Assembly (NCBI RefSeq): GCF_031877795.1
Contig: NC_133933.1
Location: 21,728,029 to 21,792,028 of the forward strand
Length of the DNA: 64,000 nt
Direction: 5' to 3'
Source: Strix aluco
Taxonomy: Eukaryota > Chordata > Aves > Strigiformes > Strigidae
The notes beneath the pieces were generated by a model. It was not told the origin of the DNA. It saw only the letters and a program-made list of their open reading frames with translations, and did no database searches. Shown piece after piece: positions 50,801-62,540 of this stretch (positions within the stretch are counted from its first letter, which is position 1; each line of letters begins with the position of its first letter). Position numbers and translations under genes: made by a program.

Positions 50801-53800
50801 CATGTTCGTTCTTGCATATCTACTCATTTAGGACCCTTCAGGGAAAAGCAATTTTATAGGAGCTTAAGTTTTTATTTACCCAAATGACATATATGCACCC
50901 TTCTGATTAAGAAAATACTGTACTCCAGAGAGAAGGCTGTATTGTCTTAGCAGTTTTTCTCACAATACTAGGAAAATGAACCACTTCAATATTATATGTT
51001 ACTGTTAGAAGTCATACTAATATAGTGATTTAAGATTGAATATTTACAAACACCAACATATATATGTTTGAAGGTATCTGGCAAATACAGTTGAAGAAGA
51101 TGATGAAGAATCAAAGTATGACATTTTCCCATGGGCTTTGGGAAAAGCCTGGAGAAAGCTCTTCCCTGATTTCTTAAAGTTAAGAGATCAACTCTGGAGT
51201 AGAATTGACTACAGGGCTATTGTAAGCAGACGCTGCTGTGAAGAGGTAGGGAGTTTTCATACTGTAGATGCTGAAACTACAACAATTAGTACCAGCTAAC
51301 AATCTAGCTCTATACAAATAATTTCTTCCCTAAAGTGCCATGGGAAAGAACAGATGCAGCTAAAATGTTTGTCCATTTGTCCTCCATGAATTTTTTCTTC
51401 TGCTATTAAAATACATTCTTTGAAACTGTGCTTTTAAGGTAAACTAGAATATTTTACATTGCACTACTGTTAAAAGTGAAGTTTTTATTGATTAGAATCT
51501 TCCTGCTTTATGCAAATATTCTTCTTTAAAATTTACCATTGGTGTTTCACTTCATTCACTTTAGAAATAATTCTGTGTGTTTGCTTTACAAATTATAAGT
51601 CTGTACACAAGTAAAACCTTCAAATAAAAATCCCAGCACCTCAGGTGAAACTTTAATCCCTTCAAAATTAATACTATAACTTCAAGTGACTTTTTAAGGT
51701 AAGGGTTTTTCACTGCATTTAAAAAAAACTGACACACCTTTAGCTATTAATTATATAATATTAATTTACTATTAATGCAGTGTTACAACCTACATTTTTC
51801 AAACATATTGGAAGGGGAAAAAAGACATTCCTCACTTTTCAGGTGGAATGTATCTGTCTGGAGAAGCCCCGTCATGTTCTAAGAACATGTTTACTACAGC
51901 TGATGGAATACTCTAGAATCCCATCTCTGGGGGTGGGATTGGGTGCTTGTGGGAATAGTACCAGGAACAAGGCAAGTGTGGGTGCTTTTCCCAGCATGCC
52001 CTGCCAGCTTTCAACGGTCAGTGCAGTGACGTTGTGAACCAGAAGATCCATCCAGCTGATGTTTAGTAGTTAGTAAAAGGCACCATCTTTAGTCCAACGT
52101 ACAAAGCATAAGCTGGTACCTGTGATGACTCACATGAACATAAAAGGCTGTAAACTGTTGCGTTTCCACATCTGATTCATAACTGGTTCACTTACTTGTG
52201 CCTAGGGTAGCAAACTTTCTAGTGAGACAGAAGCAGATGGATAGTAGATGATATCCATTTCAGCTACATAGTATTAATTCTCTGCCATACGTGAACTGGA
52301 TCCCTTGTTTTCAGCTGTGTTTTCCCACTACTCTCACGATTTCTGATCTGTTCTGAACGGCTGTTCTGATAGGTGATGGCTATTGCTCCAACGCATTACG
52401 CATGGCAGCGAGAACGTTCTACGCACCACAGCGGAGCCATGAGAAACTACGAGGAAGTACCGCTGCCCCGAGAACCTAGCGCTACTCCTACAGACTGCTT
52501 GCTTTGTGGCAAGAAAGGAAGATATGTACGTCTAGGATTGTCATCATCTTCCTCCTCATTTACTGGCACTTTGGAGATGGTGGAATTACATTCACCCCAG
52601 AATATGAAGGACACCTTTGCAACTGAAAAAATGCTTGTTGACTCTCCTTTTCATTATGCCCAAGGTATGGTTTAACACTGCAAATAATTTTCAGTTAGTT
52701 TAGGCAACTGAGGCCATATTTGCCCTTCAGACTACTGTAGGGAGTACTGTCCCCTTCTTGGTACAACAGGAGACTACCTCTCTGTGGGAGCAGACGCCCC
52801 CATTACAAATGCAGTTACCTTGGCAGAACTGTGCTTTTACTGCCATAGTTTCATTTTCACACCTCGTCTCTTGACTTCCTGGAAGTACCAACTGCTTTAT
52901 ATTCTGTCTCTTCAAATTACCTTCATCTACTATGGTAGATTTTGGGTTGCGTTCCAGTCTGTTTAGGCATTTATTACTATTCTTACATTATAAATTAGAT
53001 TGAAAATCCTGGTTTTAACACTTAGGATTGGCTAGAAGGAACAGTAAAAATACTGGTGTGTGTCATGTGAGTTAAAAGAGTGTGTGTTACGTGAGTTAAA
53101 GCCCTCTTGTTGAGAGCACTGTTTTTAGAAAGGGCAGCCTGCTCAGTTGCTGTCATCAGTTTGGACATACCTTAAATCGCAATTCACATTTTTCTTTCAG
53201 TGTATCTCAGCTGTTGACAGTTTATACAAGACTTCCTTTTAAGACTGGGGTATGAGTAGAAACAACACAAGAGTATTGTGAAAATGGTTTTACGTAATTG
53301 AATCTTTGCCCATTAATCTACTCAAAATAGCACCCTGAGCCTTTGTATGAGAAGCCTCCATTACATACAGCAGTCATGGGGCAAACACTCATTGTTTTAT
53401 TTATTACTGAGTGGAACACGCTTGAGATGTAAACTTCCTGGCAGAGCTGTATCAAGGCCTCAGTTCTGCAAAGATACTTTCATGTGTTTAACCACTGCAG
53501 AGTTCTTAGTATACCTATTTAATACAGGGTTACAGTTATTTATAGCTCTATTTTTCATTTGCATATGTTCTCACTAATATCCAAATTTTCACTATTATGG
53601 TAGGATTGTGTTACTGCTTTTGACAGCTTCAGTACAACTGTGATTCTCAATGGATCCCTCAACTTCTGAAAAATTTGGCATTTGAAGCTTCCTTGAGAAC
53701 AAGTCAGGTGTCTACAGCACATCACTTAACACATTAAATGTATTAAGCATTAACATGTGCTTATGTGGAGACTTACATGAGACTAACATAATAGCCTTAA

Positions 53801-54272
53801 TTTTACATCTGTTTTTACCTGAGAGATCTTGCTTTTCGTATCTGACAATGGTCGGAAAAAACTGTGTTTATTTTGACCATGTAGGAATGCTTTATATATA
53901 GCAAAGTTCACAAATCACCAGGCCAATTTCAGCATAGGTGCTGGAAGTGAACCAAAGCTCTACCTGTCAACAACCGGTCTTTTTCTTGAAACAAGCACAG
54001 CTTTACCAAGAAAACAAATTCAGTGAATTTCAGTTTCCCTTACAGTTGTGCATTTAGAACACTGTTCTTAAAGAAACTGATAGCTACCACTCGGTAGCTA
54101 GTGAAGTCAGAAGCTGCTTTGCTTGCATTTCAAAGGGCAGACTTTGATCCATTATTTTCTTTTTTTCTCCTTATTTCTAGTAGACTGTCAGAGCCTGTCG
54201 AGCAAAAGAAGGCCAGGTGGCACCTTGAACCAAGACAAATCCATGGCTTGGTTTTCAAGCAATGAAGAATGA
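47885..54272 (+). CDS. SPDYA: SPDYA, Speedy/RINGO cell cycle regulator A, complete
   Basis: Atypical CDK activator that binds CDK1/CDK2 without cyclin homology or need for T-loop phosphorylation; in mammals it also acts at meiotic telomeres. Coding exons: 47885-48113, 49124-49182, 49437-49522, 51074-51245, 52373-52664 and 54181-54272, totalling 930 nt (309 residues; human 313). The first coding exon starts at an acceptor at 47867, with ATG 18 bases in, so the 5' leader is spliced. The N-terminus is [15 protein letters not shown]. The Speedy/RINGO box runs from about [20 protein letters not shown] through [38 protein letters not shown] and [20 protein letters not shown] to [12 protein letters not shown] Ser-rich stretch (GLSSSSSSF) and a diverged tail ending MAWFSSNEE follow. 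Splice phases are continuous. The gene converges on TRMT61B. Confidence 0.97.
53056..53101 (+). repeat. Two-copy 24-bp tandem repeat in SPDYA intron 5
   Basis: A GTGTGT..GTGAGTTAAA unit of about 24 bp occurs twice in a row with a couple of mismatches. No further role is seen. Confidence 0.5.
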
Positions 54273-54471
54273 AATACACCCGATGAGACAGAAACAGATA
54301 CTGTGCTTTGCAGAACAATCTGTGTGGCATCACACCACCATACGTGATGATTCTGTTGCTGTTCCCTTTAAATAGTAGGTGGGATTTCCAACTTTATATG
54401 CAGTAGAAATCAAAGCAGTCCTTACTTAAAAGTTACACAACTTGCAAAATGTAGCAGGTACTTTGTAACAC

Positions 54472-54477
54472 TTTATT
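54472..54477 (-). terminator. TRMT61B polyadenylation signal
   Basis: AATAAA on the minus strand 47-52 bases past the TRMT61B stop codon, the first such hexamer downstream. It would give a very short 3' UTR. Confidence 0.55.
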
Positions 54478-54523
54478 TAATTCTGATACAACACTCAAAT
54501 TAGCAGCTAACATCTCAGCAGCA

Positions 54524-57500
54524 TCAAGCAAGTGGTGGTCGAAACTTTCTCAGCTTGGTAAGGAATGCTAATTAAAAAGCAAAACAAGTTACTACTTCAG
54601 TATTTCAATACACACAATGATTATTTTATTATATGTTTTATTTCATGATATAGTAACATGTCAAATGCTAGTACAAAAAAAAAAAAACATTTTTGAAAAT
54701 GAGATACCACTAAACATTTAAGACAAAAAAACATTTTCCAGGTGTCTTACCTGAATGAGCTTCCTGCCAATAAGATGGTCTAGCAACATAAGGCACCGAG
54801 CAGTGTGTTTCAGCATCGTCAGAAAGTGATTCTGTAAGAAGTAAATTTTTTTTAATTCTTTCCAACAAGTTTAAAACAAACATGCAGACTAGAGTTGCCA
54901 GTGTGCATGGTTTATTTTTCCCTGATGTATTTTCATTTTCTTTTTGCTTCTGTTGAAGTGCTTTCTTATCACCTATCAGGGCATTCAGACCTGTTTGCTC
55001 TACTATGGATTTTGCAAATCTATGCTAGTATGAGGCATCTTTTTTGGATTTGCCAGAACAGCATGATTACAAAACAGAGCACACTGGTAACGTTTCTTCT
55101 ATGGAACCCTTAAGCCCATAAGAGTCCTCTAAGGCAGCTACAGGATGAGTAGAGGAATGAATTTTATTGAAAAAATAAAAATTTGAAAACAGTAGTAGCA
55201 GAGCAGTTGTTCTTTATTTGCAGATTGCAATTTATTTTCTATGTAGTCTAGATTTTTAATAAGATATTTAAACTTAAATAACCATTAATATATCTTTTTT
55301 CAAACCTGACAAGGTCTAGGCTGTCCAAAAGCTTGTCTATTCTTCACAACAATCTCAGCTGACCTAAGAAAAATATACTGCCTCTTCCTACAAACTTTGC
55401 CTTCATGATATCCTTGGATTATCAAATTGCAGTAACAGGATATCTCATCAGCAATAATGTTCTTACCATTATATTCACTTTCTTTAAGAACTACTTGATC
55501 CTGAATGTGGATTTCTTCATATTCCTTTTGAGGTGGTTCTTCAATATTTTCTTGAGTTTCCACCATTTGGCTTGATTTGGAATTCTTGATTTTAGCAGGG
55601 AGTACCAACCAATTTCTGTGAGTTACCTCAATGATCCTTTCACACAAAAAAGGGAGCTTGCAGGTCCGTATTCTGTCTAAAAGGTCAATAACCTGTGTGA
55701 TGCTTTTTGAAGAAATGCAAAGGATAAAGTATTATTTTGAAAACTCAAATCATACACTGTTAGTCTCAATTCTAATGCCTTTGTCCCATTCTTGAGGTTA
55801 CATGAGTCCTTCAATTTTAAGGTAAAGGAGCTAGCAACCTGACTACTGCACTGGAAAACAGCATGGTTATTCTGACGGTGTCATTAAGTGAAAACTTCCA
55901 CTGACCATAATGAGAACATTCCCAAAGTAAAGGCCAAAGGATCTGGCCAAGTATAATTTATACTGAGTGCAACTCCCCCCCCAAAAAATTAAATGGGGAA
56001 AAAAATAATTTTGTTAAACATTTAATTAATGCTGGATGTATATTTAAAAAGATGTTTGGTTTTGTAACAACGTTAGGTGATGCCTGAATAAATGCCTAAG
56101 TGCCAGAAGTAAATACTTACTTGGCTAAATACACAGCGCACACACCACCCTGTTTCAGACTTGGGTGTACAACAGGCAGAGCAGACTGAGGTTTAAGCAT
56201 ATCCAGAACTACCTGCAAAGAAAGATACGTGTTTTCCCAGTAAATATCTATCAATTTTTCCCATTACAACAATGCTTGAGAAAACGTTTATCTACAGAAA
56301 ATGAATGCATACAACAGCAGTATGTAATCACAAACCAGTTTTATTACTGTCTCTCAAAATCTTAGTGAAACCTGAGGTCTGTATTTACAAGAGTCCTTGC
56401 TACTTCCAACTGAATTTCTAGTAAAACAGCAAGTAGTGCTTCACCAATGCAGTAGTCCTGCGTTAACGTTAAACCTCCCACTAATTAAATTCCATAATGT
56501 TGACATTAATAAAAACGTTTAGGAGACTACATTTACTAACACCTCTGGATATCTAGTTTTCAAATGTAGAAAAGAAAAATAATGTTTAAGTGCATCTTTA
56601 TCACAAAAAGATCACACCACAGTCTCAATGTCTAACTTCGTTTATTTCAAGATACAGAAAACTCTGGTCTTTGGCAGTTTATCCATCTTCTGCTAGAAAA
56701 CATTCAAACTGTAAAACAATGGGATATGCATTTCTGGGGACTGTTACATTTAAAGTTTTAAAAATTACATTTTTGCGCTATTTTATTTCTTTGCTCCAAC
56801 TGTTTAACACGATTGTCGTTTGTTTAAAGCGCTGATGTTAAGTAGTTTGCCTGCTTTACATGGAAGAGTGGTTAACATCTAGCTGTTTTCCCCAGCACGC
56901 CTCCCTTTACAAAATCTGGATATAAGAAGCAGGACAGGAGAGCAAGCAATAACATTCCTTACTCTAACATAGGCTTTTGTTACATTGTGCATTCTATATA
57001 GCTGATAGAAAAATGTTTACATATTTGTATTTTCAATAAACCTATGTATTTTTCTTAAACTTAATGTTTAAAATATATGCCTTAGATACAAAAATATCAA
57101 CGTCTCCAAAATACAAGAAAAGGTTTGTCTTTGCTTACAAGACAGCAGTGATTAATTGTAGTATTTCTGTACTACAGCCATATCACTCTTTCATTTGGAA
57201 AACTGTAACCAAAACCTTGAAAATACTTGTAATCTGACAAAAAAAAAATTTCACAATATTTCTTTCGTTGATGAGGATCTGATTGTTTTTTCTCATGTTA
57301 AACTAGATATGGGAATCCCATTGCAAGTGTGAGCACTAAAGGTTTTAATGTCTGAAGGAAAGATAAATGTCAAATGGGAGGATTTTTTGGACTTACTGCA
57401 TCAAGTGTTACAGATTTCATATCTGCAGCAGCTGTTGAAATGTCTTTAAGAATGAAATTCACGTTATCTGGCCACTCTTGCATACGTCCTATTTCCCACG

Positions 57501-60500
57501 CAGTACGCCAGTGCTTGTAATTCTTCTTAGCTAAATTATGATGATCATCCCTGATTTCATAACTTATAACACGTCCTTCAGGCCCAACTGAAAACAAACA
57601 AAAGATACTAGACTTATTACTTTTCTCCCCTGTAATAAAGAATTTAGAAAAAAGTAGCATAGTAAATGACAGAAGTACAGCTTTAAATTCACTTGAAGAA
57701 ATAATCACACATGAAACAATCAGAGTTTATTTTTTCTTTACATGTAAAACAAATATATGCAGATGAAGTGCTGGGTTAGTTCATTTACAGACTGAAATCC
57801 ATCGATCCACAGATGAAATAAAGCACAGCTGTAGTAGTACAAACTGTTCCTAACCTGCCTTCCCCAAGTAACTCCTGCAGCAAAGGAGAACCTGAGCCTC
57901 TGCGGCCCCAGCCATCTAGGGTTCTCCCGCTGTGATCCACCTAGGGTTCTCTCCCCCGCTGTGATCCACCTAGGGTTCTCTCCCCCGCTGTGATCCACCT
58001 AGGGTTCTCTCCCCCGCTGTGATCCACCTAGGGTTCTCTCCCCCGCTGTGATCCACCTAGGGTTCTCTCCCCCGCTGTGATCCACCTAGGGTTCTCTCCC
58101 CCGCTGTGATCCATCTATAGAGGGTTCTCACCGGAGGTACCAGCAAGCGGCAACATTGCTCACCACTCACAGATGCTGTAAAGCTGACAGACAGCGACTG
58201 CTCCTGTTGTTAGCAAGATTTGAAACTGCTGGGTTCAAATTTTTTTGACAATCCTAATTTTTAAAAAGGTTTGCTGTTTTCCATGCATAGTTCTTTCTCC
58301 ACCTGTCCCTTCTCCGGGTTGGGAAAGGCTAAGAAAACCCCCCCCAGCTACTCACTGATCTCAGCCCCTTAGACAAGTTTTCAAGTGTACTCTTTGATTT
58401 ACACAGGCTTGTGTTACTTTCCTGTTATTGTCTGTAACTGTAATAAAATTGTTTTATTACTTGTTTCAAGTATAAATTTACTATTCTGAAATTTACCATA
58501 CAACCCCAATACACAATGTAGCGTTACTAGGAAATCCAGGCACAGACAGCAGCCCAGGCAATGCTGTATTGCTCTATCCTTGTACTACTCTAATTTCTCA
58601 AACCTACCACACCATTAGCTTCTCTTTCTCCTTGCTACTTTCTGATGGGCCAAGACAGTTTTCAGCAATCAGCAGCTCAGCGGGTGAGGTTCTGTGATTT
58701 TTTAAATCATTTTAGGTTGGAGTCCCCAGGCTCCTTCCCTCACCTGTGTGATCCCACTGTGAATCCATTCAGAAAACTGAATAAAAGAAGGGATGGGTTT
58801 CCCAGCACTCTCCCTGATCCAGCTCACCCTGAATCAGACAGAGGCCAGAGGGTTTCCGCAGTGTTGCCCCTGATCATCCTAAGCAGTTGTAGTCACAGCA
58901 CCAGCTCCTCAAGATTATCAGTTTGGAACTACTGGAAGAATAAAATTGCTCACATTGGGGTCAGTCTTATTCCTTCCTCTTCTTGTTCCAAAAATTTCCT
59001 ACGTTTTGAAACTGACTTATGGAAAAATAAGGACAACTAGTTAAAAGAGCTAGGCAAAACTCTTCATTATTGTGAAGCTGCAGTATGTCACGTTCGCATA
59101 CTTATTTTCCAGTTCTCAAAGATCTTAAAGTCATGGCATATGCCACATTCTTAACACAGTCTTAACTTTGTCCTGTTGCATGTCAGTAGTTTCTGGGAAA
59201 GATTAAAGAATGGAAAATAAAACGTAAAATGAGAGTAATATGAAGAGAGGAGATTAATGAAATCTTTAAATCATCAAGAATTTGGAACTAAGGAATAGCA
59301 ATAGGAGGCTGAAAGAAGGCAAGGCAGCAGAGGTGCAACTGTTGACCTCAAAACCTGGGCAGAACATATCTCAAGACCACCTGCAGCTGACCATCTTGGG
59401 GCAGCATGTAATGGGTGTTTGTTAAAATAAGCATTTTCAACTGAATTAGTATGCCAGGTGGAGATCACTGCAGCTAAAACAAAGGACTAAGAAGGACAAA
59501 TTGTTCTGTCTCAGCAGGGGACCCTCCAGATTCCCTTTGCTGCTGCTGATGTGCCCTCACCAATTTTGAGCTCCCGATGGATCTCAGCGCTATTGTTTCT
59601 ACCATGCCCTGAGTGTAACCATTCCTAGCTCCTCGTGTTACGCTCAGCAGTGTGACCGGGCATCCCAGAGTGGGGCTGGATCAATGACACCGGTAACATA
59701 CCTGCCAAATACTGAGCTTCCTCAGAAAAACCCATGCTTCTAAAAAGCCTTGCATTGTTATCCTGGAGCACGTGCCAAGGGACAGCAGATATACAGCACT
59801 GCTACACGGGAGAGTAAGAGAAAACTAATTTGCTGCCCTCGAGTTCTAAGGTTATTCAATGGACTTGAACAAAAAGAGCAGCTGATCTGTTCGATTTGTC
59901 TCCCTCAAGAGAGTGTAAGAGGAAGCATCACCTCCCACAGACACTTGGCTGGCTGTAGGTGGGAGTACTGAAACGTTTTCTATCCTGAACTGTCAAATGA
60001 TGCAGAGTACAACCACAAAGGCAGCCCAAACTGTAAACGTTTTACAAAGACAGCATGGCCTATAACAATGCTTTATAACACACATTGGAAAATAGTAAAA
60101 AAGAAACATTAGTGCTGAGGTTTCACCAAAGCTCAGGATACGGGGTACTTCTCAGGCTCAGTGACCACTGCTGGCACCCTCAGCTATTCAATTATACTCC
60201 GATGGTGGGGTGCCCACAAACCCCCCCTTTGAACATAAGCCTTCAGGATCTGCAACTCATGCTCTTCTGCTGTCACTTCAAGACCATCCATGACAAGGTT
60301 CCCATCTTTACCCTCAAAACTCCTTCAATATTGCAGAGAAGGGCAGTATTCTGCAACATTAGATATACATTTGAAAAAACCCCACCAATATGAAAACCAA
60401 ATTCAAATGGTGTTTTGTTTTTCAGGTGTGTGCAAAAGCAATTACAGCAAACAATTCTGGGGTTATTATTTTGGTTTATTGTCCTTCTTTTCTTAAGGAA

Positions 60501-61798
60501 GTTGTTCTATCCGAAGCCCATAAATCAAAGAACTCTGAAAGGTGGTTCACTAACAGGATACCTACAGATGAGATGAAGCTGAAGGGTGAGGTTTCACCCT
60601 CACTCACCCTGCTGAGTGCAAAGGCTCTCACCTCTGAGCATTAAGACCTAGATCAAACCAAGCTAGCTATAACGTGAAAAAATAACAGCATGCATCCACA
60701 TAAGCATTTTCACTGGTACCCAGCGATCCAATTATTCACGTGGTCCATCAAGATGACGAAAAGGAAATTGAGAAAGGCAATAGACTGGAGAAAGAGAGTA
60801 CTAAGGCTAAGCCAAAGCCAACAATAACAATGGCTGAAACTCACTGCAGAGCCTTTGATAACCTTCTGTACTATGGCCCTCAAAACACAGTCGGAATGCT
60901 TTGCAGACCCTGCACTGGCTCTGGCAGAGATGCCATTTTCCCTCATGTCAACAAACTATGTATGAACTTATGAACTGCAGCAAAACATGTAAGAACTGAC
61001 CATAAATATACGGTCAAAAGAAAGGCAACGTGTGATAAGGGAACTGCACTGCTTCAATGTTTTCTAAAACTAGGTTCTCACCTGCTCTTGATAGAAACAA
61101 GCTCATAGCACCAGACCCACTGCCAGTTTCCAAAACAGTGTCTCCCGGGTAGATATCCATCATCGTTAAAATAGCGCTTATATCCTATGGATGAGAAAAG
61201 CATGGCACGTTACTAGTTTTGGAAACTAAAGGTGACATTCCGCCAGTGACCTCCCAGACACCCACCAGCCAGCCCGGCGAGCAGCCGGTACCTTGGGGTA
61301 GGCGATGGTGGGCCCCCGCGGCATCAGCAGCACGTATTCCTCCAGAGAGGGCCGCCTCAGCAGCATCCACGTCCCGGTCGAGGTGCGCAGCACCTGCCCG
61401 GGCAGCTGCCCGATGATGTCGCGGTGGGGCAGGATGCCGCTGGAGCTGGCCAACACCGAATCCGCCGCCAGCCGGCACAACAGCTTCAGCGTCGTGTTGT
61501 GCTTCCTCCGCAACTCCGCCAGCACCAGCTCCCCGGCGCGGAACGAGCCGGGCCGGGCTCCCCCCGCCTCAAGAGGGGCAGCCGCCTCCTTCTTTTCCTC
61601 CTCCGGGGGAGCCTGAGGGGCCGCCGCGCACCGCCCCACCGCCGCCGCTTCCTCCGGCGGCAGCAGCCGCCTCACCCGCTCCAACGGCGACAGCGACGTC
61701 TCCCACGCCCGCCTCCGAGGCCTCCTGCCGAGGGCCACCCCATCACCGGAGGAGAGGGCGGAGGAGGCGGCCCGCCGCAGCTCGCGCCAGGCCCTCAT
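54524..61798 (-). CDS. TRMT61B: TRMT61B, mitochondrial m1A methyltransferase, complete
   Basis: S-adenosylmethionine-dependent enzyme that makes 1-methyladenosine at position 58 of mitochondrial tRNAs and in mitochondrial 16S rRNA. Coding exons: 61292-61798, 61082-61184, 57397-57587, 56121-56212, 55467-55702, 54751-54831 and 54524-54567, totalling 1254 nt (417 residues; human about 477). The N-terminus is Arg-rich without acidic residues until E6 ([17 protein letters not shown]), as expected of a mitochondrial presequence. The family domain starts at [10 protein letters not shown]. Motif I is [13 protein letters not shown] at 186-198. The next strand is [19 protein letters not shown], and the catalytic-side strand is VVLDMLKP near 268-275. 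After a variable acidic linker, [10 protein letters not shown] and a basic end ([13 protein letters not shown]) follow. All splice phases agree. It shares its promoter with WDR43. Confidence 0.97.
54571..54576 (+). terminator. Candidate SPDYA polyadenylation signal (ATTAAA)
   Basis: ATTAAA on the plus strand about 300 bases past the SPDYA stop. If used, the SPDYA 3' UTR would cross the whole TRMT61B terminal exon in antisense. A canonical AATAAA on the plus strand occurs further on at 55174-55179. Confidence 0.35.
57916..58131. repeat. 29-bp minisatellite in TRMT61B intron 2
   Basis: A 29-bp unit beginning CTAGGGTTCT and ending GTGATCCAC repeats with exact period at 57941, 57970, 57999, 58028, 58057 and 58086. 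The last copy carries a change at its end. It is preceded by a 25-bp shortened copy at 57916-57940 and followed by a partial copy from 58115. The five inner copies are identical, which implies recent expansion or homogenisation. It lies 330 bases upstream of exon 3 in the direction of TRMT61B transcription. Confidence 0.92.
58132..61081. other. Rest of TRMT61B intron 2
   Basis: No exon or gene could be supported. Open frames up to about 130 codons near 58.6-59.0 kb and about 100 codons near 60.1-60.4 kb show no family similarity. Part of this stretch could be decayed repeat, but I recognise no element. Confidence 0.5.
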
Positions 61799-61830
61799 GA
61801 GGAGCGAGGCGGGAAGTGGCGCTCGCCGGC

Positions 61831-61909
61831 CGCCCCGCGCGCCTGCGCCGCGCGCCCCGATGACGCCGGGATGGCGTCATCGGGGCGCGCGGCGCAGGCG
61901 CGCGGGGCG
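61831..61909. repeat. Perfect 37-bp inverted repeat with 5-base spacer in the bidirectional promoter
   Basis: The arms at 61831-61867 and 61873-61909 are exact reverse complements across all 37 positions, separated by GGGAT. The inner end of each arm is a TGACGCC/GGCGTCA half-site; the middle holds a GCGCCTGCGC/GCGCAGGCGC NRF-1-like site. The repeat starts 32 bases from the TRMT61B ATG and ends 52 bases before the WDR43 ATG, so it makes the promoter nearly symmetrical. It could extrude as a cruciform or be an assembly artefact. Confidence 0.95.
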
Positions 61910-61961
61910 AGCACGCGGCGGGTGCATGCGCCGGCGCGTGAGGGGCCGGGCAAGGAGCGCC

Positions 61962-62192
61962 ATGGCGGCGGCAGCGTGTGGCGGGGAGGCGGCGGGAGCG
62001 GCGCGGGCCCTCTGCGCTTTCTCCCCCCGCGAGCGCCGTTTCTTCGCCATCTCCGGTGCGGATGGGCGTCTGCGGGTGTGGGAGACGGCGAGCAGCCGCT
62101 TGCAGCACGAGTACGTGCCCTCCGCCCACCTCAGCGCTGCCTGTACCTGCCTGGCCTGGGCCCCGCCGGGGGGACGCCCGCCCCCCAGCAAG
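61962..62192 (+). CDS. WDR43: WDR43 (UTP5 homologue), exon 1 only
   Basis: Nucleolar WD40 protein of the t-UTP part of the small-subunit processome, linking rDNA transcription to early 18S pre-rRNA processing. Exon 1 runs from the ATG (GCGCCATGG context) for exactly 77 codons to an AAG|GTACGG donor. After an Ala/Gly-rich start ([14 protein letters not shown]) the first WD40 blade is visible: [38 protein letters not shown], then CTCLAWAPP. This matches the human order (FSPHSQAYFALASTDGHLRVW... [19 protein letters not shown]). The ATG was chosen by alignment and length. Exon 2 is not found, so the remaining exons lie right of the window. It is head to head with TRMT61B. Confidence 0.93.
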
Positions 62193-62540
62193 GTACGGGC
62201 AGCGTGTGAGGGAAGGGAGCGGAGGGCGGGACGGGGGGCACCGGCGAAAAGGAAGGGGTGGGATGGGGACGGCGGCGCCCCGAGCAGCCTCGACGCGTGG
62301 CCGCGGCCCGCTCGGCTTCACCCCGCCCTCCCGGCGCCATGTGGCGGGGGTCGGCGTGGCCGGGCGGGCCGGGAAGCGGAGACGTGGGAGTCCTGGTGCG
62401 GGGAATGGGATAATGGTCCCGTGGGGAGGTGCGGAGCTCCGCGGGGTTCAGTCACCGACCCCCGCTCCCGCGGTGCTTGGGGCATGTCCACGCGTGGCGT
62501 CCCCCGGGGTGGTGGGGCGTGAGGGGAACCTGCTCTCAGA

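Larger units (their letters stand above)
61260..62540. promoter_or_regulatory. Bidirectional CpG-island promoter of TRMT61B and WDR43
   Basis: The two start codons (61798 on minus, 61962 on plus) are separated by 163 bases of very GC-rich DNA with no TATA box. The gap contains two mirrored GCGCCTGCGC-type NRF-1-like sites (61839-61848 and 61892-61901), paired TGACG/CGTCA half-sites (61861 and 61875) and a further TGCATGCGCC at 61923. One CpG island serves both genes, a usual arrangement for divergent housekeeping pairs. Confidence 0.85.

Noticed and set aside
57738-57998. 86-codon minus-strand frame with repeated GGENPRW-like motifs
   Set aside because: The peptide repeats come from the 29-bp minisatellite, whose unit is not a multiple of three, so no frame is kept across the array.
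57900-58110. TAGGG-containing repeats as interstitial telomere sequence
   Set aside because: The motif occurs once per 29-bp unit and not as tandem TTAGGG, so it is not telomeric.
58645-59040. 131-codon plus-strand frame in TRMT61B intron 2
   Set aside because: No similarity to a known protein or retroelement that I can name, and no splice support. It may be decayed repeat, but I cannot support a call.
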